Assembly: GCF_037893015.1 (NCBI RefSeq)
Contig: NC_133662.1
Location: forward strand, 269,149,944-269,213,943
Source: Macrotis lagotis
Taxonomy: Eukaryota > Chordata > Mammalia > Peramelemorphia > Peramelidae
DNA length: 64,000 bases
Direction: 5' to 3'
A model generated the notes under the pieces. That model was not told the origin of the DNA, searched no databases, and saw nothing but the letters and a program-made list of their open reading frames with translations. The translations under genes and the position numbers were made by a program. Positions 1-11,999 of the stretch are shown in pieces (the stretch's first letter is position 1; every line of letters starts with the position of its first letter).

Positions 1-174
1 TACTCTGGAGGTTAATTAGTGCCCCCAAAGCTTGACCTCCAGCCCATCATGCTGACAGTCAGCAGAAATGGCAGTGGCCAGATCTCAGTAAGCCCTGAAC
101 TGAGGTTGGATTATTTGTCCTGAGTTACCAATAAAGACTATGATTATAAATGACAGGACCAGAAATTAGAGCTT

Positions 175-345
175 AAATGAACCTCAGTGACCATCTATCC
201 CAACCCCCTGATTTTCCATAAAAGGGATCGAAGACCCAGTAATGAGAAGTGATTTGCTTAATATCACAAGGTAATAAGGAGAAGAGACAATTCAAACTCA
301 GCTCCTCTAGGTCCAGGATCAGTGCTGTCTCATGGCATCACAACT
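175..345 (-). repeat. MIR/CORE-SINE-like fragment
   Basis: On the minus strand this reads like the middle of a degraded MIR-type SINE. The plus strand shows the antisense hallmarks: 'gaagtgatttgcttaatatcac' style core, then 'attcaaactcagctcctc', then a 'gtgctgtct' end. It is old and has no visible target-site duplication. Confidence 0.5.
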
Positions 346-504
346 GGACAGAATGTTTTTTAAAAAATGGTTTTTAGTGTTATATGCTAAAGTGAATTAT
401 TGCTGTTTTTTGTTGGTGCTGGTGTTGTTAGTAATGAAATTCCATCTACTAATCCCAGTCACAAATCTTAACACAATTTCATCCTAGAGAATTGCCAACA
501 TTAT

Positions 505-610
505 TGAGAGGGTGCGTGACCTATTCAGAGTGACACAGCCAGTGAATGTCAGAGGCAGGATTTGAATCCAGGTCTTCCTGATTCTACAAATCATTCTCTG
601 TCATTTTTTC
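505..610 (-). repeat. MIR/CORE-SINE-like fragment
   Basis: Antisense SINE core: 'gtgacacagccagtgaatg', then 'caggatttgaatccaggtct' and 'tcctgattct'. It is short and old. Confidence 0.55.
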
Positions 611-1639
611 CATGACAAGAACAAGTAATAATAATACATGCACACAATGTAGATTTGTTTATGTACATGGATATATATATATATGTATATATGTATATAC
701 ATGTATTGACTAAGTAGATAGGATTAAATCAGTTAGTTAAAAGTTTAACTATAGTTCCATTTTAAAAGGTCTGACCTAATAGAACCACAGAATTTCCAAG
801 TTGAAAGGGAACTCCAAGTCACTTTGTCCTGTCTACCCTAGAATTGAAACCCCCTACAATATCCACCATAAAGAGTCATCCATTGTTTACTCTAAACCCA
901 TCACTGTTGACCACCAGCCTGTTTAAACTTCTCATTATTTCTCTTCTGCAATACTGAGGGCAAGCAATTTTCACTTACATATCTGTGTCTCCCATCTATA
1001 GATATTTGATAAATATTTATTGAATGAATAAACAAATGGATGAATGATTGGATGAATGCATGAATGAATGAATGAAAAGGGAGCATTCCTGGGTTGGGCC
1101 AAGTCAAATGGAATCAAATAGAAATTTGAGATGAACCCAACTGAAATGTAAAGTGTAAAAAATTAAATGAGTAGATGGGTAGATGGAGAGATCTTGGCCA
1201 GAAGTTTCAAAGTGATGAGTTCTCCTAGCTTCCTCATGGATCTTAATTAATCAGGAAAATAAGAACTCCTAAAAGTTCCTAGAAGAATGCTATTCTCTTT
1301 GTCCCAGAGATTTAACTGCTAGATATCTATTCCAACGATGTCACTGGCCTCATGTCCACACAAATCTTTAGCGCATGACTTTTTACAGTAGGAAAGAGCT
1401 GGAAACAAAGAAGATGTTCATTGATAGCAGAAGGGATAAGCATAATGTGATACATGGATAGAATGGAATATTGCCAGATTATAAAGTGTGATTACTGGGG
1501 TAAATAGAAAAGCATGAGAAGAGATATGTGAACTGATAGAAAGGCATAAGTAGAATGAGCTAAATAACCTATATTTGCATGTGTGGATATAAATACACAT
1601 ATATGTGTTTACGTGTATATGTGTGTGAGTGTGTATGGG

Positions 1640-1667
1640 GAGAGAGAGAGAGAGAGAGAGAGAGAAA
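1640..1667. repeat. (AG)n microsatellite
   Basis: About 14 AG units, preceded by a short interrupted GT/AT-rich tract from about 1590. Confidence 0.9.
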
Positions 1668-1709
1668 CTAAAACATAATTAGAATGCCATGAAATTGCAG
1701 CTACATGAC

Positions 1710-1910
1710 CAGTTGATAGAATTCTGGGTCTGGAATCAGAAAAACTCCTTTGTAGAAGTACAAATTTGGCTTCAGACACTCTCGAGCTACCCACTCAGAG
1801 TCACTTGACCCTGTTTGCCTCAGTGTTCCTATCTGTAAAACGAGCTGGATAAGGAAATGGCAAAGCACTTTAGCATCATTGCCAAGAAAATTATAATTGA
1901 GATCTTGAAG
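1710..1910 (+). repeat. CORE-SINE (THER/MIR-type)
   Basis: Sense SINE body: 'ctgggtctggaatcag', 'cttcagacactc', 'gtcacttgaccctgtttgcc', 'tcagtgttcctatctgtaaa', then the extended part 'ggaaatggcaaagcactttag'. The last part matches the antisense copies at 6445 and 35180. Confidence 0.65.
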
Positions 1911-2989
1911 AACCACAATGACCAACAATGAAATCAGATCAAACATATAAAATTATAATAACCCAACTGGACTCTAAAGAAGAAATACAAAAAGGCACTC
2001 CCCTCCCTTCTTTGAAGAGATGGGAGGTTACAACCTCCCATCATAGCAACCCTATGGTAATATTAACCTTTTTAGCACTGATTCATTTTGCTGATCTAAT
2101 TTTTTCTTTTTTTTAATTCTCTATGACAAGATAGGACTCTCTAGGTGGGAGAGGGATTCACTGGGAACAGTAGAGAATGTGAAAACAACAAATGTTAGTC
2201 CAATTTATTAAAAAACACATGAAACAGATTCTGGAAAATGATAAACTAGTCAGCGGGCTTTGGGGCCGTAGCTTAGGCTGTGACTCAACCCCACCCACCT
2301 CCGTCCTTTGCCCAATTATACTTAATCTAATAGTACTTTAGTTACCAAAAAAAAGGTTAGGGGAACCCCTAAATAATCAATAATCAAGCTAAAGAGAAGA
2401 CCCATCTTTACAATGTGCTAGAGAGGCCAATGAGAAAGCATGCCTGGAGCAGTAACCTGGAGGAGAAGTTGGCCCTCGGGCTCGATTCTGCCTGGGCAGC
2501 ACCAGCTTCTGTCCTCCTCCTGGTTGGGACTTGTAGACCACTCCTTGGCACAGTGATTCTTCCGGGTGACTGCAGTGAAGCAAAGGAAAGTATTTCAGTG
2601 TTGAACTAATGTTTACCAAGTAACTGCTGGGAATGTCATTTTCTTTTACACACGCCTCATTCACAGTCCATGTGCAGCCAGACTTCTCCGAAGGAAGATG
2701 GCATTACATGACCCACCCAGTGGGTGCTCAGTACATGTTAGCTGAATGCACAGAGCTCCTATTATTTAGCAGATGAGGGAACTGTTATTGCTGAGATGTT
2801 TCCCATATCATATGATATGATAGGTGCCCTTCTGTTTAGTGACAGGATATATTGGGCATCAATTTAAAACCACCCTCCTTTTTTTCTGCAGTGGAAACAC
2901 TGACCAATCTGGTCAATGGGAGGAATGATGGATACCTAAAATACTTTGCATTAGATTCTCAATTTTTTTTATTATAATGATCATTTAAA

Positions 2990-3245
2990 TTCTCTTGACA
3001 AACAAAGTTTCACCAGGTCCTTCTTTTTCCTTTCCACTATGGCCATGACAGTTCATTTCTTTGTGCCTAGAGCAGAGGCCATAGGAGCCTCCTACCCACT
3101 CTTCCTGTCTTCCTATTCCCTTCATCAGAACCATCCTCAAAGCCACAGTTAATGTTGATTTTTCTAAAGTCTATTTATGTTACTTTTCATTTCTAAAACC
3201 TTCTATTGAACCCAACTGTCCATGAAATGTGGCCACATTTCTGAG
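2990..3245 (+). repeat. L2-like LINE fragment
   Basis: Pyrimidine-rich text resembling the 3' coding end of mammalian L2, such as 'aaaaccttctattgaaccca' and 'ccatcctcaaagccacag'. The family call is by general resemblance only. Confidence 0.35.
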
Positions 3246-3734
3246 TTCACAATTAGAAAACAATCATAAGGGCTGATAGGCTTTCTACAACTTGCGCTTA
3301 GTACGCTGTTTTAAAATGCAACTTTATTTTGGTAAATATCTTCCAATCGCATTTACATGTACTCAGAAGAAGGGCACACGCATGCCACATCTGGCCTAGA
3401 ACTTGAAGTTTAACAGCTTTAGATCCATAAATTGTATGTCAGAAGCAGACCTTGGCCCTAAATCCTCTGGGCTGCACTGAGGGCAAGCTGACTGAGAGCT
3501 GTGGCCTCCCTCCTTAGACTTCAAGATGCTTGAGAGTCGCAGTCTAACTTTTCTATTTGTATTCCCAGAACCGAACACAGTGATTTGCACATAGGAATGC
3601 TTCATCCATTCCAGCAGGCAGTGGGATGCATGAGGGGTCCACACTCCATTTTAAACAGAGCATCTCTAAGAGCTAAGGGTACTGTAACATTGCAGACTCA
3701 ATTAATTTGGGGAGTTGAATTCAACAATCTTACT

Positions 3735-3900
3735 AAATCTTCACAAAAATGTGAATCAAAGAGTGCAAATGATTTTATCCCATTTCCATTGATGAGGAAA
3801 TTTGAGTTATGAGAGGGAAAAATTTGCCCAAGGCCACACATATGTTAAGTGCCAAAGCCCAGATTAAAACCCAAGTCTTCTGACTCCCAGCCCAGCTTTC
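3735..3900 (-). repeat. MIR-like SINE fragment
   Basis: Antisense MIR hallmarks: 'ttgatgaggaaatttgag', 'tttgcccaaggccacac', 'acccaagtcttctgactcc'. Confidence 0.65.
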
Positions 3901-4180
3901 CTTTGCCTTCCCTATGTCATCTCCTATTTGTGTCTTAAAACATTGAAGTGGAAAATCTGCTCAATTCTGGAAGAAAAACATTACCTCTGCCTAACCCTCC
4001 TCTGCAGCCCTCTAGCAAAGACTAGACACCTGATCCCCATTTTAGCAGGATTAAGGTTTTAGCAAAAGGCTGACCAGGCTGTTAACCACTTCAGAACCAA
4101 AGCAGATTTCCTCTCCATCCATGTTACTGCCTCTTCCTCATTCCCCAGTATCTAATGCCTACACACTCTAACCCTTATGC

Positions 4181-4286
<106 letters not shown>

Positions 4287-4304
4287 ATTATAATTATTAC
4301 ATTT

Positions 4305-4430
4305 TCTGTTTGTATCTTATTTCTCCCAATAGAGAACCTTGGAGGCAAGAACTTTTTCTCCCCCCCATTTATATCCTTAGCATCTGACACATAAAGGTTC
4401 CTTAATAATTTCTTGATTGAATAAAGGTAC
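4305..4430 (+). repeat. L2-like 3' end
   Basis: Matches the L2 terminal pattern: 'ggaggcaagaacttttt', then 'atccttagcatctgacac', then 'cttaataatttcttgattga'. Confidence 0.45.
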
Positions 4431-5944
4431 AAAAGAATATTTATGTCTTTATATGACTAGGTTTGATCATATGAGTGAAAATTCCTGCCAGAAGCCCAGA
4501 TACACAATCATTCTTCTTCTTCGCTGCCAAAGAAGGTGCCACTGTTGCAAAAGCATGACCTTACCCATAGGCACCATTCTGGATACATTCCTATCTTGAT
4601 GTCAAAGACACAGAAACATAGAGCCATAGATTTAGGGTTATGAAAGACATCGAGATCACCCAATTCAACTTCATTAAATAAATGAGGGAGCCACAAAGGA
4701 AAAGGGAGCTGTCCAAGCTCAGACAATTCATAGGCAGCTAAACCAGGACTGGAGCATAAATTCTCTGATGGTTAATCTAGTATTCTTCCCATTTCACCAT
4801 GTCATCTCCCCAATATGACCATCCTCATAAGAGTTTGGGTCACTTCCAACTTTTTTTTTTCCATGACAGAGATCCTGGATAGAATAATTATACTTAGTCA
4901 TTTGCTCAGGGCATGTCCTTTTGAAAAGCCTGGGTAAGCAGGAATTATAACTATAGATCATAAAGTTGCTTAGAGAATCTTGAATTGCCTCAGAAATATG
5001 TCTTCTGAAGGGTTGCCCTTACAGGTAACTGATCTTTTCTTTGAATGGATTCTAGGTATGGGATGGGAGAAAGCACACTTTTGGCACTCCCAGTTTCTAT
5101 TCCCAACTTTGTTGTTTGCTTTCTGTGTGACCTTAGGTAGATCTTTCTGGTCTTCAGTTTTACCTTTGTAAAATTAGGGGCTGGACTAAATAATTTGCAA
5201 TGTTCTTCCTCTCTTCAACAGGCTGGTTGACACTTTCTGACCTAGTCCCCACATTCTAGTAGTATTTCACATTCTGGTTCTACTCTATTCCCAAATAACC
5301 CTTCCAAGTACACAGGAAAGAGTTGCAGGCCTTGATTACAAGGCATCAGCCTAACCTCTCCTTTGCTTGCCTCTGTCTTTGTCTCTCCACAAATAGCCTT
5401 GCAAGGTCTCTTGGGTGTCCCCATCATCGCAGCTGTCATACCAGTTCAGACTGAGGGAGTGAAGACCAACTAGAGACTTGATAATGGTCTCCCTGCAGCC
5501 AGATGGAATGCATCTCCATCCTGTCGGCTATAATTATGTCTCATTTTGAAGGACAAGCCAGAGAGGCAGGATGATCTTATTTCTAGCAGCACAAAGACTT
5601 AAAGCCCCAATGTCAAAACCCTAGAATATGGTCCATGTCTTGTCCTCAAAAAGGGTTACGGTAGAAACTAGGAGACTCCAGGAGAGAGGAGCCATGATTC
5701 CATCCCTATGGAGTCTTAGGATGGAATGGCCAAGATGACATATAGGAGTCCAACCTAGGTCCTATTAATGGAGGAGGTTTAGGAAGGTGAGATATCAGAC
5801 CATTTCAAAATAAGATATGGTAGGAGGAATTAGAGGAGCCTTTTTACAGGGAAATAGAAGCAGAATGGCCAGGGTGTCCCCACTGCCTATTAAATGTATG
5901 ACAATATAGGATAGCCCAGCTAGTGGTTTAAGAGGGAATGGTTT

Positions 5945-6102
5945 GGGGGCAGCTAGGTGGCGCAGTGGATAGAGCACCAGCCCTGGAGTCAGGAGGACCT
6001 GAGTTCAAATGCAGTTTCAGACACTTCATAATGACCTAGCTGTGTGGCCTTGGGAAAGCCACTTAATCTCATTGCCTTGCAAAAACTAAACCTAAAAAAA
6101 AA
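5945..6102 (+). mobile_element. Marsupial tRNA-derived SINE (WSINE1/Mar1-type)
   Basis: Complete SINE starting 'ggggcagctaggtggcgcag' and ending 'attgccttgcaaaaac' plus an A-rich tail. It is bounded by a 13-bp target-site duplication 'agagggaatggtt' at 5931-5943 and 6103-6115. The subfamily name is from memory; the element and its duplication are read directly. Confidence 0.9.
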
Positions 6103-6329
6103 AGAGGGAATGGTTCCTCCCTCATTCCCCCTTTCTGCTCCTGACTCCATGCCCTGATATTTTCAGGTAGGGAGGGATTGTAGATTCAAGAAAGTCTTTG
6201 TGAATGAGAGGATCTCCAAGCAGAGTCTTAGCAAAGAATTCTAAGTCTTGGCTATAGGAAGGGAGCAACTGCTAAAGGGATTTTCCTTAAGCATAAACTA
6301 ACTAAAGTATCCTCCTCTTCAGTAAACTT

Positions 6330-6440
6330 CAATAGATCCATATTATCTCTGGAATGAACATCAAATCCTCTGGCATTTAAAACTCTTCATAAACTGGTTC
6401 TTTCCCACCTTTCTAGTATTCTGAAGCTTTACTCTCTGCC
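6330..6440 (+). repeat. L2-like fragment
   Basis: Resembles L2 3' sequence: 'catcaaatcctctggcattt', 'aaactcttcataaact'. Confidence 0.45.
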
Positions 6441-6444
6441 ACAT

Positions 6445-6698
6445 ACTATTTGTTGTTCAGTCATTTCAGTCACGTCTAGCTATTTGTGACTCCCTTTGGG
6501 ATTTTCTTGTTGAACAGACAAAAAGACAAAAAATGTTTTGCCATTCCCTTCTCTAGGGATGAGAAAAGCAAATAAAATAGGGTAAAGTGACTTGCCTAGG
6601 GTCACACCGCTGGAAAGGGTCTAAGTTCAGACTGGAACTCAGGTCCTTTTGTCTACAGACCCAGAACTCTATTCACTGTACCCTCTAGCTGCCCACAA
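6445..6698 (-). repeat. CORE-SINE (THER/MIR-type), antisense
   Basis: Antisense copy with 'ttgttgttcagtcatttcag' at its far end, then 'ttgccattcccttctc', 'gtgacttgcctagggtcaca' and 'tctattcactgtaccctc'. Near full length but diverged. Confidence 0.75.
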
Positions 6699-6699
6699 T

Positions 6700-7115
6700 A
6701 CTCTGCAATCTTAAAACCTAAACTAGGGAAAGATTAAACAACATATTAATCTCTAATGAAAATTGATGCAAAAACCTTGAACAAAATATCATCAAAAGCT
6801 GCAAGGATAAATCTAAAAGATCATACATTATGAAAAGATCAGATTCAGGCTGCGAAGACAGGATTTGTTCATTATTAGAAAAATGATAAAGATAAAGAGT
6901 CATATTAACAACAGAAGGGAATAAAATCACACGTTTATATGAATAAATAGAGGAAAGTTTCTCTTTTGTTTTTACAAATACAACACATACTTAAATAAAA
7001 TTAAAACCCAGGAAAAATGTACCTTTCCTTAATAGAGAAAATTTCTCTCTCTAAATCCAAGAAGAACATCATTTGGAATGGAGAAATAGTAAAGGCCTTT
7101 CCACTTAGATCAGAG
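6700..7115 (+). mobile_element. L1 ORF2 (reverse transcriptase) remnant
   Basis: Degraded plus-strand match to L1 ORF2: 'atgaaaattgatgcaaaaac', 'agatcagattcaggctg', 'ttcattattagaaaaat' and 'ttagatcagaggtaaaatca'. These correspond to the region before the RT catalytic motif. Frame is not maintained. Confidence 0.6.
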
Positions 7116-7119
7116 GTAA

Positions 7120-7255
7120 AATCAGTCACAGGTATTGTACTAATTATTGGGGATAAAATTGAGGACAAAAAAACTTTCCTTAGTCTTGAAGAGTCATATT
7201 CTAATGGAGGAGAAAAAATGCATCTAACTTCATACATATAAGATCCATACAGTGA
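7120..7255 (+). repeat. Old interspersed repeat of the 11.7/24.9/46.3/48.5 kb family
   Basis: Contains 'caggtattgtactaattatt', 'ggggataaaattgaggac' and 'attctaatggaggag'. It is similar in layout to segments at 11700, 24910, 46330 and 48480. The family is common in mammals but I cannot name it with certainty. Confidence 0.4.
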
Positions 7256-8200
7256 AGACAGAATGCCATTCAGCCAGACAGAGCCTACACTGAGGAATAT
7301 GAAAAAAGGCTTCTGCAGAAAGTAACATTTGGGCCCAGGCAGGAGTAGATGGTCTCTGTGTTTCTGTATCCTTGCATGCAAAGATTCATTCATGGTTAGT
7401 GTGAATTTCTACAGACTTAGGGGAAGGATCATGGCTAGGGGCTAAGAATCCTTTTGGGCATAATTGGTGCCTCAGGTCTTTTTCCTTCCAGTAAAGCAAA
7501 GTCTGAAGAAAACAGCATGACCACTAGTAGGAAAGAAAGTTTACTGAACCTGCTGGGAAAAGGGCAGGTAGTGTCAAGTGAATGAATGAGAGAGGATTAC
7601 ACAAGGATTAGGCAGTCTGGGGCCCAGCAGGCAGGCAGATCTGTCAGCACTCCAATGGATTGGAGCATGGTCTGAAGTTCAGCATCCAGACACTAAGGAC
7701 CAAGAAAACAAGGCAGAGATGGAGAAGTGGGGATCCTGAGATGGGGAGGGATAGATGCAGCTTCTCTTTCCTCTATTTTTATTAGAGTAAAAGAACAAAG
7801 TGGGTGACCAAGTCTGAATTTTTCCAGATATTGGGAAATACTATGGGCTGAAAGCTAGAAAAATTTTGGGTCAAGGGATATGAGTTCAAATCCTAATAGT
7901 TCCACTTACTTCCTTGGCTAAGTCATGTCTTCTCTTGGGTCTCAGTTTCCTTCTCAGTAAATTGAGGTCACTGGTATTGACCTCTGAGGCCCCTTTTAGG
8001 TTCTAAATCTTGGGTTCTCTGAACCCAGACTGGCTTGCTGTTTCCATGAACCTTTGAGTCTGGTCTCCATGGGAATTTGCCCTATTTGATTAAGGAAATC
8101 CCATCTGACGCACTCTCTCCTAGAAGCAAATGATCTAGGATGCTCCTAGAGACCCAGAAGGGTCTCTGAGATCATCCCTACCTCATAGATGCTCCCATCT
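7256..8200. other. No gene seen; contains MIR fragment
   Basis: Unique-looking DNA. A sense MIR-like fragment lies at about 7845-8020 ('gatatgagttcaaatcctaa', 'cagtttccttctcagtaaat'). Confidence 0.5.
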
Positions 8201-8216
8201 CATCTTACTCATTTTT

Positions 8217-8353
8217 TGGCAAGGCAATGGGATTAAGTGACTTGCTCAAGGTCACACAGCTAGGTAATTATTAAGTGTCTGAGGCCAGATTTGAACTCAG
8301 GTATTCCTGACTCCAGGATCAGTGCTCTATCCACTGCACCACCTAGCTGCCCC
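8217..8353 (-). mobile_element. Marsupial tRNA-derived SINE, antisense
   Basis: Antisense copy from 'ggcaaggcaatgggattaag' to 'cactgcaccacctagctgcc'. Near-identical flanks 'atcttactcattttt' (8202-8216) and 'atctttctcattttt' (8354-8368) form a 15-bp target-site duplication with one mismatch. Confidence 0.88.
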
Positions 8354-8814
8354 ATCTTTCTCATTTTTCCACTCTTTCTACTATTTTATTTTTTCTTCTC
8401 CTTTCCTCTTCTCTCATCTCCTGCTGTCTTTTTTTCTTCTTCTTCTTCCATCTTCCCATCTTTCCTGTTCTGTTTAAAGTCTGCCATTGTTGCCCAAAAG
8501 CAGAGTTGCCTGCCAGGAATAGTGAAGTGCCTGTTCAGTGTGAGGAGTCAGTTAACCAGCTAGGACACCCAATGTGCATGTAACAGCTGGTGCTACTTAG
8601 GTCTTAAAGTTCATCAATGCTATCCACCTTTTCTCTCTTCCCAATCACTGAGGCTACAATTCAAAGCCATGGCTTATCTCATTCCCCAACCCTCTCCAGT
8701 CTATCCAGGGACTCATTTAAACCTGATTTCTCTTATAGACAGATGTTGATATGAGAATTCACAAAGTGATTTTCCTAGAATGTAGGCTTGGAGTGACTAT
8801 CAAATTCAAGCCCT

Positions 8815-8945
8815 GCATTTTACAGATAAGGCAACCAAGGTCTGGAGAGGTTAGAGCCCCTGTTTCAGGTGACATGGGTAAAAGCATTCCCACAAAGGGG
8901 AGATTCAAACCCAGGTCCCCTGACTCTCTCTCTGTTCCACCATAG
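8815..8945 (-). repeat. MIR-like SINE fragment
   Basis: Antisense MIR hallmarks: 'ttttacagataaggcaacca', 'gagattcaaacccaggtccc', 'tgactctctctctgttccac'. Confidence 0.6.
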
Positions 8946-9730
8946 AGTCTCTCATAAGTTGCTTATTGATTTCATATCCAAACAAGGATGGCAAACTTTG
9001 CTTTTCAGGCAATGGCACTAGATGATTCTTGCTCTGACCTAAAATGTCACGGACCAGTTAATCATCTTCTGACATCAACTTGGCCCCAAAATAGCCAGTC
9101 TCGTGGTCACCCATCCCTTCAGAAGCTTCACTCTCATTAGTTATGTACCCTGGCTTCAGACTTAGCTGTTTTCCAGTCCACTGCTCGATGTAAGTCCATA
9201 TAAAGATGCCAGTTCAGGTTAGGATGTGAGCTGAGTGAAAGCTGGGGATGTGGGAAAATCTCCCACATCTATAGGCAAGGAAAGTCGATGTGACATCAGC
9301 ATAGGAGCTGAGAAACCAGACTTAATTAGTTTAAAATTTGCCTTTGTAAAAATCTCTGGGTATCTATGTCCATCAATATATGTACATACATAAACCTGTG
9401 TTTATATGTATATGTGCATGGATAGCTTGTGTATTTCTGTATATACATGTAAACAGTATGGGTGGGTGTTGGTGGATGGATGGGTGGGCAGGTGTTATTG
9501 TGGACAATAACAGGCTCAAACCTGATTTGGAGTCATTATTGCTTAAGGTTTTCAGATGTTTGAATCCACAGTACAAGGTTATCAAGACTGTTGAACGATG
9601 ACCAGTGAGTCCAGCTCTCATACACCAACGACATGGGTCATCTTTTCTTTAGGATTTGACCTTTTCCAGGAATAGCAAGTAAAGAATTCACTTGGAAAGA
9701 AGCCAGAGAAAGACAGGCAAGATGTTAAAG
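8946..9730. other. No gene seen
   Basis: Unique-looking DNA with a short TG/TA-rich patch near 9370-9450. No exon or clear repeat recognised. Confidence 0.5.
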
Positions 9731-10105
9731 GTCCTAAAGACCATTGCTAATGAGGATCAACCAAAGGAATTGAGGATGTCTAACCTGGAGAATAGGATAG
9801 GATCAGGTAGTTGTACCTAAGTGTTTGAAGGTCTAGAAGTGGGAAGGGGGAGACTTACTCTCCTTGGTCCCCCAAAACAGAACCATGGAAGCTGCAAAGA
9901 AGTGACTTGGAATTGGGATTCCTGACAATGAGAGTTGTCTCAAAATGGATGAAGCTTTCTGAACATAGAGTGGGCTCCCTTTCACTGGGAATTGTCATGT
10001 AGAGACTGAACAGCTCCTTTTCATTAATGTCTTAGAGAAGATTCTTATTCAGGGAAGACTTGGATTAGATGACCACTAGCTTAGGATCCTGCCACTCTTT
10101 GGTGG
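9730..10105 (+). repeat. L3/CR1-type LINE 3' region
   Basis: Follows the amniote CR1/L3 3'-UTR layout: 'ctaacctggagaataggata', 'gtacctaagtgtttgaaggt', 'gtggactgcctt'-type text here as 'agtgggctccctttcactgg', and 'ggattagatgaccactagct' near the end. Old and diverged. Confidence 0.65.
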
Positions 10106-11035
10106 TGCCATTGCTCATCACCATAACAACACTGTGGCCGCACATTCCCCTCTTTGGAGTATCTTAGTTAAGCCGCTTTCCATCCTTGGCTCTCCAGACT
10201 CTCATACACACGGTGGACATGAACTCAGTGTATTCTAGTGCCCTTTGCTCTTGAAGGTTCTGTGACTGACCTATTTGCTGAAGTCTTATTGGCACTCCTG
10301 GGCCAAGTGGAGAGAGTGGTACTGCCAGTAGAAAGAGCTTTTATATAAGACTCCGCTGGAATCCTTCTTCCTCAGTGGCATCCAGTGCATTTTCTATGGC
10401 TGCTTGCCACTTGATGGGCAGAGTGAACCTCCTTCATTAGCCACAGAAGGAAACCAGCCTGGCAGGGAACTTTTCACCTGGCAGTCTGGTGTGAGGTTTC
10501 GGTTTCACCATTGAGCTCCTTCCCAGGATCACTGATTGGCCTCATACAAAGTTTACTTAAGGCAATCTGGCTGCCCAATTACTGAGGTCTAAGTAATCTC
10601 TTTTGGCATGGGGGTACTCCCTGCTCAAGCCAACTCACGCAATGGGCAAGCTCCTCCTGCTGCTTCCCTCCAAATCCTCAGCTAATTTCTAGTACAATGG
10701 GGTGGTTTCAGAAGTAAAAGCCCCTCCCAGCCAAGATAAACAAGGTAACTGGTGGCAGAAAACCTGTCGGGGATGGGGGGTGAGGAAGAAAGGAAGATGA
10801 AAAGTTCTGCAATATTCTTGTACACTTGTGTTAGACCAATGAATTCCCCAGGGAGACTACTTAGTAAGAAATTTAATTTTGCTTATTAATGATAAAGAGT
10901 ATAAATTATTCCATGTGGGTTTTGATTACCATAGTGAATCAAAGCTCACTCTAGCACTTAGGATTTTTCATGCCAACTACTTTAATGTAGCCTACCCAAA
11001 AGCTTTGAATTTGAATTCTGTCTTTGCTTCTTACT
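10106..11035. other. No gene seen
   Basis: A 97-codon open frame at 10879-11172 has no recognisable domain. The stretch looks like unique non-coding DNA. Confidence 0.5.
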
Positions 11036-11650
11036 CCCAGTTCAAAAAAGACTTAGGGTTGATTAGGCTGGAGAAGAGGAGACTTCAGGGGGAATCGGTA
11101 GTAGTTAAGACTATAGTGTGGTATAGGGAAAAGCAGACTGGATCTGGAGGCATGGAAATATGGATCAGTTGACCCAGTTCTGTCTTTGTATGACCCTGGA
11201 TTGATCATTTAACCCTAGGAGCCAGTTTCTTCATCTATAGATGGACTAGGAAGGCTCTAAAGTCTCTTCCATCTCTAAACTATGATTCTTGCTAGAATAA
11301 AACTGGCTAATGAATCCAATCTTGAGAAGCCTTAACATGCCTAGTTGATGCGATCCTAAGTTGGAGTTTGGAGAATACTTAGACATTTGGAGCTGGTTCC
11401 AGGCGTACCCCTGCAATCCTACCTGGGCTCTATCACCAACTTTATTCTCAACAATGAAATTTCATATGAAATAATTGAAGAATTGGAACAGTTAGATACT
11501 TAGTCATATTCTTTTTGGTTTGAGATTGCATATTTAGGAACAAGAAATGGAGATACAAAGAAGTATATTTAGGCTTCATACAAGGAAGAATTTGCTAAGG
11601 ATTTGAGCCCAGAGATGTGCTTCTGCAGTCATTATCATGACTGAACTCTG
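11036..11650 (+). repeat. L3/CR1 and MIR fragments
   Basis: CR1-like pieces at 11040-11095 ('ggctggagaagaggagactt') and about 11545-11620 ('atttaggcttcatacaagga'). A sense MIR lies between them at 11130-11290 ('cagtttcttcatctatagat'). Confidence 0.5.
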
Positions 11651-11689
11651 TAAACCCTCAGAAGCTCTCTAGTTGCTTGATTTGAAGTT

Positions 11690-11860
11690 ACTGAATAACA
11701 TCCTCTTCAAATCACTCATTTAACAAACATTGAAACATCTCCTATGGTCGAGAAACTCTGCTGAGAGACAGAGACACAATGACAAAAAGGAAATTGCTTC
11801 TGTGCTCAAGAAGATGCCTTCCTATAGGACACAGATGTTGATAGTATGGCAGGGGGAGAG
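11690..11860 (+). repeat. Old interspersed repeat (same family as 24.9 and 48.5 kb)
   Basis: 'catttaacaaacattgaaac', then 'gagacacaatgacaaaaagg' and 'ctgtgctcaagaagatgcc' follow the same order as at 24910 and 48480. Confidence 0.45.
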
Positions 11861-11999
11861 GACGGGGTTAGGGAGAGAGACAGACAGAGAGACAGAGACA
11901 GAAGTTAGAAATAGAAATCTATCTTATCCAATAGAGAAATAGTAAAGGAAGGGCATAAGAAATGAGGGAGGAGGATGGTATTAATAAAAGGAAAAACTT

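Noticed and set aside
7001..7393. 130-codon minus-strand frame
   Set aside because: Antisense to an L1 ORF2 remnant; no family motif.
10879..11172. 97-codon frame
   Set aside because: Overlaps CR1-like repeat text and has no motif.
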